Source: Endothia cerciana
Taxonomy: Eukaryota > Ascomycota > Sordariomycetes > Diaporthales > Cryphonectriaceae
Length of the DNA stretch: 64,000 nucleotides
NCBI GenBank assembly: GCA_026119935.1
Contig: JALRMH010000004.1
Location: 930,001-994,000, forward strand
Reading direction: 5' to 3'
Notes under the pieces: model-generated
What the model was told of the DNA's origin: nothing
What the model saw: only the letters and a program-made list of their open reading frames with translations
The model's database searches: none
Position numbers and translations under genes: made by a program
Shown here: in pieces, positions 45,350 through 57,814 of the stretch
How positions within the stretch are numbered: the first letter of the stretch is position 1
Layout of the letters: every line of letters begins with the position of its first letter

Positions 45350-47170
45350 TAACTACTGAAAGAATGCCTAAAAGATCTGTCAATGAGGATATTCACACTT
45401 GGTCTACGCTGTATACCCTCTGACTCAAGAAAAGGTGCAGTTGAGCCGCTCACTAATATCACTGTGCTGTTGGTGTGTGCAAGGCGACACCTTCACTCCG
45501 GGGCCCAACATTCCTTGGAAATTAGATAGTAAAGGTGATAAACTACAACGCCACTCATGTGCACGCAGATTTTACTGGTGGTGAGTGACCCAGAGTCCCA
45601 GACTAAATTACCAAGGGAACAGGAAAGCAGTTTAATGTGCCTGTGGTCAAAATATAAACATCACCTCGGCGAGCTACAATCTCATTCCAAGGTAGCCTCT
45701 TCAACCACATACACATCGGACAGTATCACTGCCGTGGAATGTTGGTATGAAAATTACCCACCAGTAATTGCAAGCCGTTTTGCAAAGAGCCTTCCATTCT
45801 CACATATTTGGGTACAGTGTGAGTACTGAGCACAGTATTGAATCTAATTTTAGAAGAATGGGTTTCCAAGGGGCAAGATAATTGAACTCAAGTATAGGGT
45901 ACTTAGAGCAAAACAGTGAAGACAAATGCAGAAAGCCAGAATAGAGTGTCTCATTGATGAATAGAAACAAAAAATTACATGCGTAGACCCTAAGTAGCAC
46001 CAAGCTTGGAGATGATTAACCCACACCATACCAATCCTCGAGTGTGACGGTTTTGCATGTTGGTCAATGATGAAGCAGTGCAGCCCAAAGCTGCAATGGT
46101 CATGGATGAGCGTCTCAAGGCCGAATACCAAAATAACAGACCACGAAGCTCAGTTCCCTCATGAAGCGGGCGGCGCAGCAATGCGTCGCCTGAAGGTCCT
46201 GCGTCTTGGCCACACATGCTTACTCAAGCCATTGGTGCTATGTAAACGGCACGTGGTTTGAGAGGGGCAAGGCGGCGTTCGAAAAAGCCTCGCACTCACA
46301 TGGGCATCGCATTTTCCCTCAACGTCCGAGGGAACTCGATATGCTACACAAGGCACAGAGTCGGCTTCCATATCTGAATCGTGTCTCTCCCAATCCAGTT
46401 CTGGCTGACTTCCGGACGGTGTACAATCTCAGTCCGAGGTGATTTAGCTACTTCTTCGGCAGGAATACGTTGCGGATCGAGTAACACAGTTGTCTCCTCA
46501 ATGAGGAATGTCAGAGTCTTCTCCATGCCCAGTTAACTCACAGTACTAAGACTCTCAGCTGTCAAAATTTAAGAAGTCCAGTCAAATTACCTATAGGAGT
46601 AAGTCGGGAACCGCACGGCTCCTCGCGCATTGAACCTACAATAGGCTACCTCTGCTACAAGCCTCTTCTGCAATACGGCTCTGTTGTTCAGACATTGCTT
46701 CGCTTTGTACCAGCTGAAAAGTAAGACAGCGCTATTGGATGGCAAGTTTACTGTACTACACCAGCGGGACAAGCGGGACCTCGGGATCCAGGGTAGCCGG
46801 AAGTCAATAGCTTTCTGGTCAGCTTGACAGGTACTGTCTGAATTATTTAATCCAAGGCAGGCGGTGTATTTGAACGACATTGATGCAAGGGATACAATAA
46901 GCGTAAGAGGCGCAGAGGATGCGCCGGTATACCGACCATCCGTGATAAACTCCGAGCCACAGTCTATAAGTGATGGCTCCCGTCTTGCCCGCCCCCTTGA
47001 CGGACAACTCCAGGCTCCCGCGAACCGCTAGACCAGTATCTGGTTAATCGAGGAATCTAGACCCAAGCTATTCTTATGCGGATTAAAATCCCTATCGCTC
47101 ATGTCTTCTTCATCCGCTGTCTTCTGGTGTCCACCTGCCCCATTCGCTACATCTCCTCCATTCGCTCGAA
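45350..47170. other. Gene-poor spacer, 1.8 kb
   Basis: No coding frame here is convincing. The sequence is AT-richer than the conserved blocks, like the debris region before it. It ends at the rhodopsin-domain gene. Confidence 0.5.
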
Positions 47171-48509
47171 ATGGATCACTGGCCACTCGAATATCATCTC
47201 GTCCCAAGCAAGCCAGTGGTACAGAGAAATCTAGCTGCCAATTGTGCCATTGTATTCATCGCCTGGGTGGTTGTCACTTTAAGATTGACAGCTCGAAGGC
47301 TATCAGGAGCTGATATAGGGTTGGACGATGTCTTCGTCCTGATTGCTGTGGTACGGCATTACCTATCTCATTGGACATACAGGTTCCGCTGATTTTAACA
47401 TGTCAACAGCCCCTTGGCCTCGGCCTCCTCATCATACAAGGCATGTGGAGTCAGTTGGGAGAGGGCTATCCCATTGATGAAGTCGTGGAGAATCTCCCCT
47501 TCCTGTTACGAGTACGCCTGAAGTTATCCTCCAGTCTCGACTACGGAAACTAGCGGTGATTTGGCTATGAAGTCCTAACAACGCACTAGACTATCGTTGC
47601 CTATGTCTTGATATTCACTATTAGCGCCCTGAGTACCAAATTCTCTGTACTCTTCTTCTACTTACGGGTCTTCGTGACTCCCAGTGTGCGCCGTGACACC
47701 AGGATCGTGATGCTCCTAGTCGCTCTGTGGGGCCTCAGTGAGGTCCTCCAGACCTTTCTCTGGTGCCGACCATTTGCGGCAACCTATGATCCAACCATGA
47801 TGGGAATATGCAGAAACAGGCGCGCGACTTTTGTCGCCTTCCCAGTCATCAACGCCTCGTTCGACCTGGTGGTCCTGGCCTTGCCGATCCGGACTCTGTG
47901 GTCACTGAACACCAAGATAGGCACCAAGATCAGCCTGACGGCGGTATTTACGGTTGGGATACTGTGAGTGGGCCCAATTCATTCGTTCTCGGCTCCCACT
48001 CTGACTATTCCATGTTCCGCAGGACCACCATAGTCTCGATCTGTCGGATCCCCGCTGCTCTCCACTGCGAATTAGAGGGGAACATCACGGGGACCATCGT
48101 CTGGTTGGATGTGCTGTCAACCCTTGAAGCGAATCTTGGTATCATTTGCGTCAGCCTTCCGATGCTGGGTCCGATCTACAACCGACTCTTCTCTCGAAGA
48201 CCGCTAATAAGGTCGGAGGAAGAAGCAAGGGGGGCATCGTCAACGCGCAGAGGGTTCGAGCAAGGTTTCAGAAAGAAATTCCGACTCGAGGATGACACGG
48301 AACTAGGTTTTGGTAATTCGACATCAGCTACTCTCTGGGATGACTTGCAGAACGACGGCACTGGAAACATCGTTTACGAGGATGCTGTTCAGCTCCCGGA
48401 GGTGGGTACGGCGATTCCCAGCGACGACGTGCATCATCATGCCAGCACCAGACAAGGAGACTGCCCCTGGTCGTCAGATTCGTCCACCATGCAGCAGATG
48501 CTAGAGTAA
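47171..48509 (+). CDS. Rhodopsin-domain integral membrane protein (Pth11-like)
   Basis: Four exons (47171-47350, 47410-47511, 47590-47963, 48023-48509) encode 380 aa. The first helix region (NCAIVFIAWVVVTLRLTARRL, followed by GLDDVFVLIAVV) and the YVLIFTISALSTKFSVLFFYLRVF stretch are signatures of the fungal 'rhodopsin domain' seven-helix family that includes Pth11-like receptors. A helix with CRPFAATYDP and ICRNRR carries conserved Cys. About seven transmembrane segments precede a soluble tail of ~110 residues rich in Arg/Glu, then Ser/Asp. There is no CFEM domain upstream. The family is expanded in plant-associated fungi and in some cases senses surfaces; its role here is unknown. It is intact although it sits beside decayed genes. 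Confidence 0.85.
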
Positions 48510-48719
48510 TGTTGTAGTGGCATCAGATTGTCTGGAGGTAGTCAGCATCATTCATCGACCGGTAGCATTTGGCAAGAAAAGCCTCTACACCATCGGTCGA
48601 GACCTCATTGTGATAACATGATGCTCGAGAATAGACAGCAAAGGTGAAAAACAAGAATCACGTGGTATCATATGTTCCCCCTCTATGTACCCATCCTACC
48701 ACTATATGCCGTCCTTCCA

Positions 48720-51591
48720 TTACTCTTCCTCTCGATTTTTACCCACAGGCTGCGCCCCAATCAACCAACCTACGCCCGCTGTCAAACCACCCACCGCCGC
48801 TTCCCTCAATTGATCCCGCTTCCTGGCCCTATGCTGCTGCTCGCCAGTACCGGGTCCAGCATCGCTGCCGGAATCGCTCGGTCTGCTCTGTGTGGTAAGA
48901 TTGAAATTCGACAGTGCCGTCAAGTTTCTCTGTGCAGAGAGCATGCTGGCCCTCGACAGATCGAACAGCGACATGGGCGCCTCCTCGGCATTGTGACGCT
49001 TCGACAACCCCTGCCTGCCCCCTGAGACGTGACGGGGGGTCGCGGTATTGAAGGTACCGGGCATCGTCTGCATATCGGCAGCCTCGTCCCAGGCGTTTTC
49101 TTGCTCGGCTTCGGCTTTGATGGCTGCGTCGAGCGCTTCCTCAGTGCGCCGGTAACTCTTCAGTATTTCGGGCAGAGTCGCGGCTGGTGCTATTCGAAGG
49201 GCCGTCGCTAGGCATTCAATGCGTTGATCTAAATGACGAATCTCAGGGTTGCCGCTTGCAGTTCCGAGGTGAGTTGGTCGGACCGTTCGTGCGGTGCGTT
49301 GGTACATGCCCGCTTGCAATGCTGCCCTCCACGACCAGTCATCCCGAACCAGGGCACCATCACGTAAGGACCCGTTGCTGGCCTTCCTAGCTGGCGCTTG
49401 GGGTGGACCACTAAGGGCGGCCAAGCGATTGACGACGTAGGTATATGCTGTCTCGAAATCATCTCCCGTCAGGGCTGCATCAATACACATGGCTGTGATG
49501 CGTTTCTCGGCGTTCAGCATCTGCTCCGGTTCCATTTCTGCGGTCAGGGCAGGGTGCCCCGAGTTGTCCTTTACGGTCAAACTTGCGGCGACCATGTTCC
49601 GTCCCACATCGACGAGGTCCTGAATCTGAGTGTAGCTCTTTGGATTCTGTTCGAGTACCTTTTCAATGATGGATAGTGGGTCGTGGTGAACGCGAAGGAT
49701 GACTGGTGTGAAGGGCTCTCCTTTCTTCAGGACAAGCTTGTAATCGCTCAAGCCATGAGTGGCTTTCAACAAGGCCTCGATCCGTTGTGTTGCTACCACC
49801 GACCTTTCTATGGTCCCCGGAAAGCCGTAAATTCTGCATGTTGGTTAGTCGCTGCATTCGTAGCTCGTTCATCCTGTCGCTTACATGTCGTTGCACTTCT
49901 TCAGCCCGCCTCTTGTGCGATTCGGATTGGAGGCATTATCGTACGCGGCCATTGCTGCAGCATATATCGTATCCCGAAGAACCTCCTTTGACAGAGGTGG
50001 CTCCGGCGAGTCTTCGTAGAGGGATTTGGCGAGGGAGTATCCTGTTACGGTCAGCTACGCTCCACTGATGGGTCAATAGCCTCAACGTACGAGTGTGGGC
50101 TAGAAGAGCCTTCAAGATCTCGACTTCGAGAAATTCCTTCTTTAATCGTCCAAATACGGTACAGTGTTGCTGATCCGCGTCTGGCCACGCCTCCTCCTCT
50201 GCGCCCCAGTCTCTGAGCCACAGTATCTCATTTCGCGCCTTGATCCAGGATTTGTCGTCCGAATTTGGTCCGCGCTCGCTAATAGTATGAATCAACTTGA
50301 GGAACTCTGTCTTCTGTTCCCGCTCGTCCTGAAGTATGGCCAGCTCGCCGGCTTTCCTCACTGTCATAGAACATCCGGCTCTTGTAGAAAGAAAGGCGCT
50401 AACCACCAGCGCCGATAGCAATGTTGTAGCAAGTTTTGATGGTTTTGTGAGGACGTTATCCTCTTCGAGCATGTTGTTCCGAAGATAGGTGACGTTCTTC
50501 GCGAACATGATGTTTGTGCTGCCTAGATCGGGGACAGGGGATAGGTTGGAAGCTGCAGTCTGTAGCGAGGGCAATGGATCGTCCAGAAGCTTCGTCACTT
50601 CGCGAGCAATGGTGTATGCACCAGTCAGTGCCTCCGTTGTTGCATCAGGGACAAGATATGCGCACGCCAAAGCAGCCTGCGCGTAACGTCGCTCAAGGTA
50701 TTGTTGTTTCTCCTCGTCCATCCACATCTGCCCGAGCTCACCCAGGTCAACGTCCTCGGGTCCATGCCAATGGTCTATTGCCTCGACCGCGACCTTCCAG
50801 GATGTGCTTGCTTGCGAAGTCAACCAGACAAGCATTTGTTCGTATCCCCGACATATCAAATCGTCTTCGTCGACGCCTCCTTCTTGTTCTGCTGTCGACT
50901 TCCTAGTCGTCCATCTCTTGTCATTGTACAGCCATGGTCCGAGTAGGCACCTCAAATCCCGGGCAACGTTGAAATAGTCCTCTTGTGCCCCGGTTTGTGA
51001 AAGTAGCAGGTCGACAGCTGCTGCGTCGTTGAGCTGTTCGAATTGCTCCAGTGTTATTGGAATGCTGTTCTGAGGATAGTACTCGTGGTTCCTCCTCAGT
51101 AAAGGCAGCAGCACAGAAATCGTCCACGTCCGGATGCACGGCGAGTGCTCGAGGAATGGCGCAAGAAGATCAGGTAGTTGTGTCAACAGCCCAGCCTCCT
51201 CGTCCACCTTGTATGCACGTCTCAACAGAAACAGGATGAGGGGGTTATCCTCTGCTTCTGCGGGTGCGTCCGGCCATGACAGCTTCAGCAGGTGCAGCTT
51301 TCGGACCTTCTTGATGGCTTCCTCCTCCGACAGGTGTTCCACGACGGATATATCGACGTCCCAAATCTCGTGCGCGACATATTCGCCCTGGTTGACCTCC
51401 TCAATAAACGACACGTATTCCTCCGACTTTAGCGTCTCGGGTAGATAGGTGAGGAGGATGCGCAGGAGGAGCTCCTTTCGCAGGACGGGGCCATGATTCG
51501 CAGCGACGAAGGACAGGCTGTCGAGATCTGCTTTGGCGGCGAGGTGGACGGCCAGGAGGACAATTTTGGGTGCCGAGAGAACAAGACTCAT
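48720..51591 (-). CDS. sec39: Sec39-domain protein of the Dsl1 tethering complex
   Basis: Three exons (51591-50091, 50041-49885, 49833-48720) encode 923 aa. The N-terminus (MSLVLSAPKIVLLAVHLAAKAD, then VLRKELLLRILLTYLPETL) is characteristic of fungal Sec39. The rest is an alpha-solenoid. Sec39 joins Dsl1 and Tip20 to tether COPI vesicles to the ER for retrograde Golgi-to-ER transport. Introns of 49 and 51 nt have good donors (GTACGT, GTAAGC) and CTGAC/CTAAC branch sites. The start at 51591 has a strong GCCACCATG context. The frame is open upstream of it (26 codons before a possible acceptor at about 51670), so an additional 5' exon is possible. The protein ends in a hydrophobic GGLTAGVGWLIGAQ-type segment and a charged tail. 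Confidence 0.88.
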
Positions 51592-51994
51592 GGTGGCTCG
51601 TTGTCGCAACGCATATTCCTCGTCGACGGGGTATCTGTCGCGGATCGTCGTTTGGACGCTGTGTTCTGCCTGGGAGATGGTAGAGTCGAGGTCAGCGACA
51701 CAAAGTCAGGTTAGCTAAGCTGTCGCATTCAACACCTCCTGCTAGCAGGCGGAACCCTTGCTGCTACGGCTTGGCTCAGGCATGCCTGTCTAGGTGTGCC
51801 AGGCTACTTGCCGACTTCGGGACCGATGTGGCAGGTCTGCGGTCTCACGGCGCGTCATTCTCCCGGACCCGAAAGTAGCGATGGGGACGGTCCACTTGCA
51901 CCTAACCTCACGTCAACTTTCGCCCTCACAGTCCATCGAACTCGCCGGCGATAACCCCTGTCCATCACCCAATTATTGCCAGCACGTCTAAGCC
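51592..51994. promoter_or_regulatory. Divergent promoter of SEC39 and the complex I subunit
   Basis: 403 bp between divergent starts. It must contain both promoters; no individual element is certain. Confidence 0.4.
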
Positions 51995-52445
51995 ATGGCT
52001 TCCGGATACGGCCTGAATGGAGGTGAGTCCGACTTTGATAGCCAATGGTCCCGACCCGCCGAGAAAATCACGCTGATCTGTTGCTGTCAGGCCCGGGCCG
52101 GTGCTTTCCCTTCTGGCAGGAGGTGCTCGCCTGCTACGTCGTGAACGTGAACTCGGAGGACGATTCGGGCAAGAAGAAGTGTGTACCGGTGCTAGAGGAC
52201 TACTACGAGTGCATGCATCACAAGAAAGAGGTCGGTCGGCTTCCGTAGGAGCTATGGCTGGTGGGACATTGAGGCTAACACGCTAGGATTCCCAGGCGGC
52301 CCGGGCTATGGCGTTACAAACAGCATACAGGAAAGCCGAGTTGAATCAAGGACGAGAGAATGCGCCGACGGCGGGACAAATACGGAATCTGGGCCTGCTG
52401 GGCAAGGAGGAGGACACCAAGAAAGTATTGGCGTCAAGCTCATAG
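51995..52445 (+). CDS. Complex I accessory subunit, NDUFS5-type (CHCH)
   Basis: Three exons (51995-52022, 52091-52230, then from 52287 or 52296 to 52445) give 108 or 105 aa. A twin CX9C motif is intact: C14-C24 and C40-C50, around PFWQEVLAC and LEDYYEC. Such proteins are imported into the mitochondrial intermembrane space by the Mia40 disulphide relay. The YECxHHKKE and following AxRAxALQxAYRKAE pattern fits the NDUFS5/15-kDa subunit of NADH:ubiquinone oxidoreductase. The second intron starts with an unusual GTCGGT. Two in-frame acceptors 9 nt apart (TAG at 52284-52286, CAG at 52293-52295) differ only by Asp-Ser-Gln, so I cannot decide the last junction. Complete loss of this protein would affect complex I assembly. 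Confidence 0.85.
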
Positions 52446-53038
52446 ATGGTAGAAGGCGGATCGGCGGTGCGTCTTGTCTTGTGTGCCGGAGTCTGTGGAA
52501 TAAAATGCGAGGTTCTCTATCACGATCACAGCCTCAAGCATGGTCATGTCTTAAGTGATTGGGGTGTCAAAATATCTTGAGAGGGCCTGTAGTCTGTGGT
52601 GATTCAAGCTCCAACGACCTCCCGGCTCCGGCTTACCAGAAGCACGCCCTAGCGAGATACGCGGGGACGGCCACCGTATCTACCACTGACTTCTGTGAGC
52701 AGATGCCCCCCTGGGCCTGGCCACCCGCTGTATTCCTTTCTAGGGTGCCCATCGATCGCTGCTGCGCTGGACACAAGTTTGGACGGTTTGCACCGTTTGC
52801 TGTGCCGTTTCTTCACTGTCGCGCCTTCCCTAAAAGTAAATGGGGGATTGACTACCCAGCTTTCTTGGACCTGCATCGGCTTCACTTTTTGTTCTGTTGT
52901 TTTGGAGTAAATCTTCCAAAGTCACCCTCCTTAGTTGGCTGCAGTCAACGCGTTCAGCCACGACTGCGGGATCCTGATTTAGACTCGCACACGATTCCGA
53001 CTGCCATCACGCCAGGCGAGCTCTCTAACCAAAGAAAG
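52446..53038. other. Intergenic; nothing recognised
   Basis: A 593-bp spacer with the promoter of the next gene. A frame open across 52559-53038 continues into that gene but lacks homology before 53039 and uses no clear early ATG. Confidence 0.45.
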
Positions 53039-54989
53039 ATGCCTTTATTTCGAGGTATCGAGGTTGCGATCGTCACGCAGTCAGAGATTGGGCGACTGCC
53101 CGAGTATCCGCATCCTGATGGGTCTTCTTCCCAGCCGCGCGACCTGCGCAGTGACACGCGAGACGTTCAGCCAGATCCTGTCAAAGGAGACTTCCGAGAC
53201 GGCGTAGATAGTGACCCAGCTCACCCTCCAGAAGCCGATCCCACGGTATCGGTATACGTTCCGTCTCTTCCTGGTATGGGATCGCAGTCGCTTTCATACC
53301 AACTCTCATCTGACTGTTTCTTCAACAGGCGCGCAGTTCTGCATCAGCTATGTTGTCGAGAATGCCCCCTACCCACCCGGTTACCTTTTCTTCAAACTTT
53401 ACATGAACGGAAGACATATCACATCATGGGGTATCGACCCGAGAATCAAGAGTCACGGCCGCACCGAGAAGGCGTTGTACGAGCCCAGTGACCGCTGGGA
53501 CCAAGAAGAAAATGGTGTTGTGTTCAAGCAGGAAGGGATCGAAGCGAGATACTTCTATTTCATGGCCAATCAGCAGGAGCTCTCTGTGGCTGATGATGGC
53601 GGACTGATCAAGGTCCAAATTTTTCGGGCTAAAGGTCGAAAGAGGCGGGCTGCGAAGCTGGATCAGTACCGCGTCCAAGACAAGTATGGCATCACGTAAG
53701 TTCCTGTCCTGTCGCAAGAGATGAGTGATCCCCCTCTGACGCTTGACTTGCAAAGTGCACCGAGCGGTGGCCTGCTTGACAATCCTCAGGACATCACGTT
53801 CTTTGACTTCCACCTGATCGATCCTAAAGACGCGCCTTTTGCAACATTCCAATTCCACTATCGTTCCTGGGCGAGTCTTCATCAACTCGCCTTGATTCCT
53901 GCCGACGACCCAAACATTCTCGAACCATCTGTTACAAGTACTGCCTGCGATGCTTCCGAGCCTCCACCGGAACCGGATTCTACAGTACTAGATCAAGCCG
54001 AGCCCTTCACCATCCGCCCAGACACCGACGAGTCGGTTTTCGAGGACAACACATCAAGTGGTGATCTCAACGAATTGGCTGAAGACAATACAAAATCTCA
54101 AAGAAACAGCTCATACATCCTAAGGACCCCTCCTCAACTGCGCCCACGGTCGATCACCAGCCATAACTTGCCGCAGCCGAGCAAAAGCCTCCGAGACGCT
54201 CTCCCTCAAGGCGTTCCGGGATCCTACCTCTCAAGACCACTTCCTGATCGGCCGTTGCCTGAGTTTCCCAATACAAGCCCAGATGATTCCTGGGCACCCC
54301 GCTCTCGAAAGTCTTCTACCGCATCTGCCGCGCCGTCTGTCGCTCCATCGCTTCTGAGTTACGTTAACAACGAGTCGTTCCTGGATGAAACGGTTGAGTA
54401 TGGACAGGCCCAAGAAATACCCATGGATAAGAAGTACCCAGGAGTTCCTCTCAACCAGGAGAAGACTGTGTCGCCGGATGTGGCCACGTCGGCTACATTT
54501 GATGCGTCGGGATCAGACTACGAGGAATCCTCCTTGGCTGAGAATGACTCGAAGGAAGATAGCCCGATGCCACTGTCACCCGGCACCTATATGGCTAGTC
54601 CTGAAATTATATTGGAGAAGGAAATGGCTCGTTCTGAAGACAATCAGTGTCCTCACCCCGGCAGGGCTGACAGCACCGGTGAAAACTACAGTCCACAAAG
54701 CAAGCATGCTGCTAGAAGCAATGGCGATCTGGCTATCGACTTCTCCAAGTTCCCGCACCTCCAACTGTCCGAGTCGGAATGGATCCGACGCACTCCCTCT
54801 CCCCAGGTTGTGCCCCGTCGTATTCTGAGCCCCCGATTAGATCGACTCTGGAATACTCTCCGTAGGAGTAAGAGTCGGTCACCCCTGCGCCCTCTTCGCA
54901 ACCTCAACGACGGGAAGGCGCCTAGAAACTACTCGACCCCGCAACTCGCCAGTCCGGAGGTGAAGAGGAGACATGGCAATTGGATCTAG
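53039..54989 (+). CDS. Conserved fungal protein, DUF7918-like N-terminus, disordered tail
   Basis: Three exons (53039-53273, 53329-53695, 53756-54989) encode 611 aa. Residues 1-280 form a compact domain: it starts with MPLFRGIEVAIVTQSEIGRL and includes YVVENAPYPPGYLFFKLYMN, ALYEPSDRW and KYGITAPSGGLLDNPQDITF. I recall this as a domain of filamentous-ascomycete proteins of unknown function, close to DUF7918. The last ~330 residues are disordered and rich in Ser, Pro, Asp and Glu, with a basic C-terminal patch (LRRSKSRSPLRPLRN) that could bind nucleic acid or act as a nuclear signal. I know no biochemical role. The two introns (55 and 60 nt) have CTGAC branch sites. An alternative start at 52559 would add about 160 unsupported residues. 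Confidence 0.72.
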
Positions 54990-55246
54990 TGTGGTTCATT
55001 ACAGACGTCGACCATGGACGAGGCGAGAAGTCCACGTTATGTACGACTCCCTCGGAGCAGCGGGCGCTCGAGGTTCTCGCGATCATCAATGTCAACACAG
55101 GAGAAAAGTGGTGGGAGCAGTGTGAAATGTAGCAACATCAAGAACAAGCACCTCAGTGTCGTCTCAGGGATAGCAAGACTCTAATAATCATTTAAGCATG
55201 TTACTCTGCTTTCTCATCGCACAGCATCGTATCTGCTCAGATCGTG

Positions 55247-56843
55247 TCACCACCACTTCTCGTAGAGGACCCGATGTGGTTCCAGACCCAGTCCAGTAGG
55301 CGACGTCAGTTTCTCGACGAAACCGTCCGTCATGTTGGGCACGCCGCAAACGTAGACGACGCAGAACCTCCTGTCTTCCCCAACAGCCATGGCGATGTCC
55401 TCGACCGTAATCCGTCGGGGCTCGAAGGAGAGGTCGACGCCGTTGATCCTGCCATCACCGCCTCCCTTCCCGTCTCCGGAAGTGAGGAACAGTTTCAGGC
55501 GGCCCTTGACCGTTCCCCTCCCCGCGTCGGTCCCGAAGAGGCTAGCGAGCCGATGCACGAAGAGCATCTTGTCGGGATCCCGGTTGCCCTCTCCGGGATC
55601 GCGCAGGGAGTAGAGGAACTCGACCGTATACCGTGGATCGAGGCTCTCTGCGAGGTGCGAGACGATGCTCATGAGGGGATTTATGCCGACGCCGCCGGCC
55701 ACGAAGATCAGTTTGCGGAGGGTCTGTGTCGGGGGGGGGGGGGGGTCAGCCAGGTGAGCCATGATTGCGCCAGACATGCTATAGCCGGTTTGGTTTGTTC
55801 GGGCAGAGGCAGTGAGGTTGACGAGGGGCTATGGACAGGAGGAGAAGGGGACCGCGTCCCGAGAATCTCGCGCCCTGGTCTATGGCGGAGTCTTCCAAGG
55901 CAATATCGAGACCGCAGGTGAACTTAGAGAAGTCCAAATGTGGATCAGTGCGCCCTCTGTGATGACAATGCTGAATAAGGCGGGCAGTCTTGTTTGGGGA
56001 ACGACCCGGAACTGATCTCGCTGCACCTGCTGTAAGTGACGGGGGGGGGGGGGGGGGAAGGGTACCTGATCCAAGACAGAGTCATGGAGACACAGGGGAT
56101 CACCAACGTACCGTAGGCAGAACCCCCGGCGGCGGCCAGACGAAACTGCCGCCGACGCGGATCCAGATCTCGGAGGAGAGGATCTCCCCGGCCGGTCTCC
56201 AGAGCCAGTCCGCGACCGCGTTCTCGGGCGACCTCTGGATCGCGAGCTCGAGGTAGGGACCGTCCACCGGCGCGTCATCATGGTGGTGGTGGTGGTGGTG
56301 GTGGTGGTGATCACCACCCTCCGCGCCCGACGCAGTTGGGCGGTGGCCCGCTGCTGCCGGCTGCGGCTTCGGACCCCAGGCCCTCGACGGCGGAGACGTG
56401 ATCGTGAAGCCACCCGGTTTCGGTATCCCGGGGACGAAGACGTCGAGCCATTGGCCTGGTAGGAACTGCGAGGGGGTGGGTGGTCAGTAGGCGCGGGTGG
56501 CAGACGAGCCCTGTGGCAGGTGGCTTGCAGGGTGGCGAGGTGGGTGGCAGGGGGCCATGAAGTACAGGATTCCACGTCAGGATCGACGCAACGAGTCTCT
56601 CTGGAGGTCAAGACTGGCCGCCCTGTGGAGGCTGTAAGGTGCGGAAACTGGTGACGAACTCACCGTGATGCTACCGGTAGATGGCGGGATCTCCAAGCGG
56701 AAGGTACGGATGGTGGAACTGATCTCGTCCACCCGCGCGAGGACGACCTTGTGCAGCGACTGGCACACCAGATGATATCAGCAGATGCACCCTTGAACGC
56801 TAACCAGATGCTCAGATTTAACCCACAGGGTCGCGTGGCTCAT
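55247..56843 (-). CDS. OXNAD1-like NAD(P)H oxidoreductase
   Basis: Four exons (56843-56805, 56759-56664, 56465-56112, 55723-55247) encode 321 aa. The FAD-binding barrel is recognised by FLPGQWLDVFVPG and GGFTITSPPS, the flavin-contact motif. The NAD-binding half starts with TLRKLIFVAGGVGINPLMS and contains CGVPNMTDGF. Together they match the ferredoxin-reductase-like OXNAD1 family, often mitochondrial. The insert between the halves holds ten consecutive His (codons at about 56281-56310). The last intron (55724-56111) is unusually long for this genome at 388 nt and contains G/C homopolymers; the first intron begins GTTAGC. The three 5' junctions are chosen by conserved sequence and phase and are less sure than the 3' exon. 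Confidence 0.78.
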
Positions 56844-57814
56844 GTGCCGTCCTCTCTGCGTGGTCGGGTCTTGTCATCCTGGCGCTGTAGACTTTGGAAC
56901 GTGACTGCAGGGCCTGGAAGCGGTGCAGCCTGCCACCCACGCTGCGGGCACAGATCAACGATTTCAGATGGTTGGGTTTGATGATCAATGGAAATGCGCC
57001 GTTTTGCATCCTTTACAACTGGACTGGCGATGGCGAAAGGTGCTGCATGCCGGAAATGCCTAGGCGTGGAGGGGGTGAGGACGAGTATGCACGGTAGTCT
57101 GCCCATGCGCAGGTTCAGAGTATTAGGCTCCGAAGAGTAGTCTTCACCTAACAACTTCGGACCCTAAATACAATAGAGTCAATTATATTCGGATTTGGAA
57201 GGAATGACATCTGCAAAGATTTTATCCAAATGCATTTGCAGAATGCTCTCTCCTGTTTCGTAAATGCTCGAATATAACGATGCCCATACAGTCGTCCACT
57301 AGGGGCGAATAGCCTAGTCGATGAGGAGAGGACAGCTTAGTCCTAAGATGGCCAGTACATGCCATACAATTGCAGTGAAAGTACAGCGAGCCAGAAGGAA
57401 GGTCAGTTCACCAACGTCATGTGAGGCTAACGAGGCACAAGGAGAAGACCGAGCTCTCACACCCCAAGGTCCCAAGGACTGTGAGATTATAACTGTGCTG
57501 CTTCGTAATCCATGTCGGCCCCAACCATGCTCCAGTAGAATTACATCTCCGCGTGAGGCGGACTTCATATCATACAGGCCCAAGAATACTCGCTCTCTGC
57601 GGCAGGAACACAAATTCTGTCCATGCAGTCCCCAAGCTCACACATCCATCCTGACTCTGTACTACCTCCACTTCGATCGTTCGATCGCCGCAGTCTCGTC
57701 ATACATAAACATCACAAGATTAAACTCACAGCCGTCATGCTATTCCAGGACAAACAAAAGGTTAGGCATTAGAAGCTTGCTCACGTCTCGTTGGTTCATG
57801 GCTGCCAACGTTGC
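56844..57814. other. Intergenic; nothing recognised
   Basis: 0.97 kb between the start of the oxidoreductase gene and the glycogenin stop. No gene is recognised. Confidence 0.5.

Noticed and set aside
52559..53038. Long plus-strand frame upstream of the DUF7918-like gene
   Set aside because: It merges in frame with the real start, but its residues look random and no relative I can recall extends this far; the ATG at 53039 begins the conserved block.
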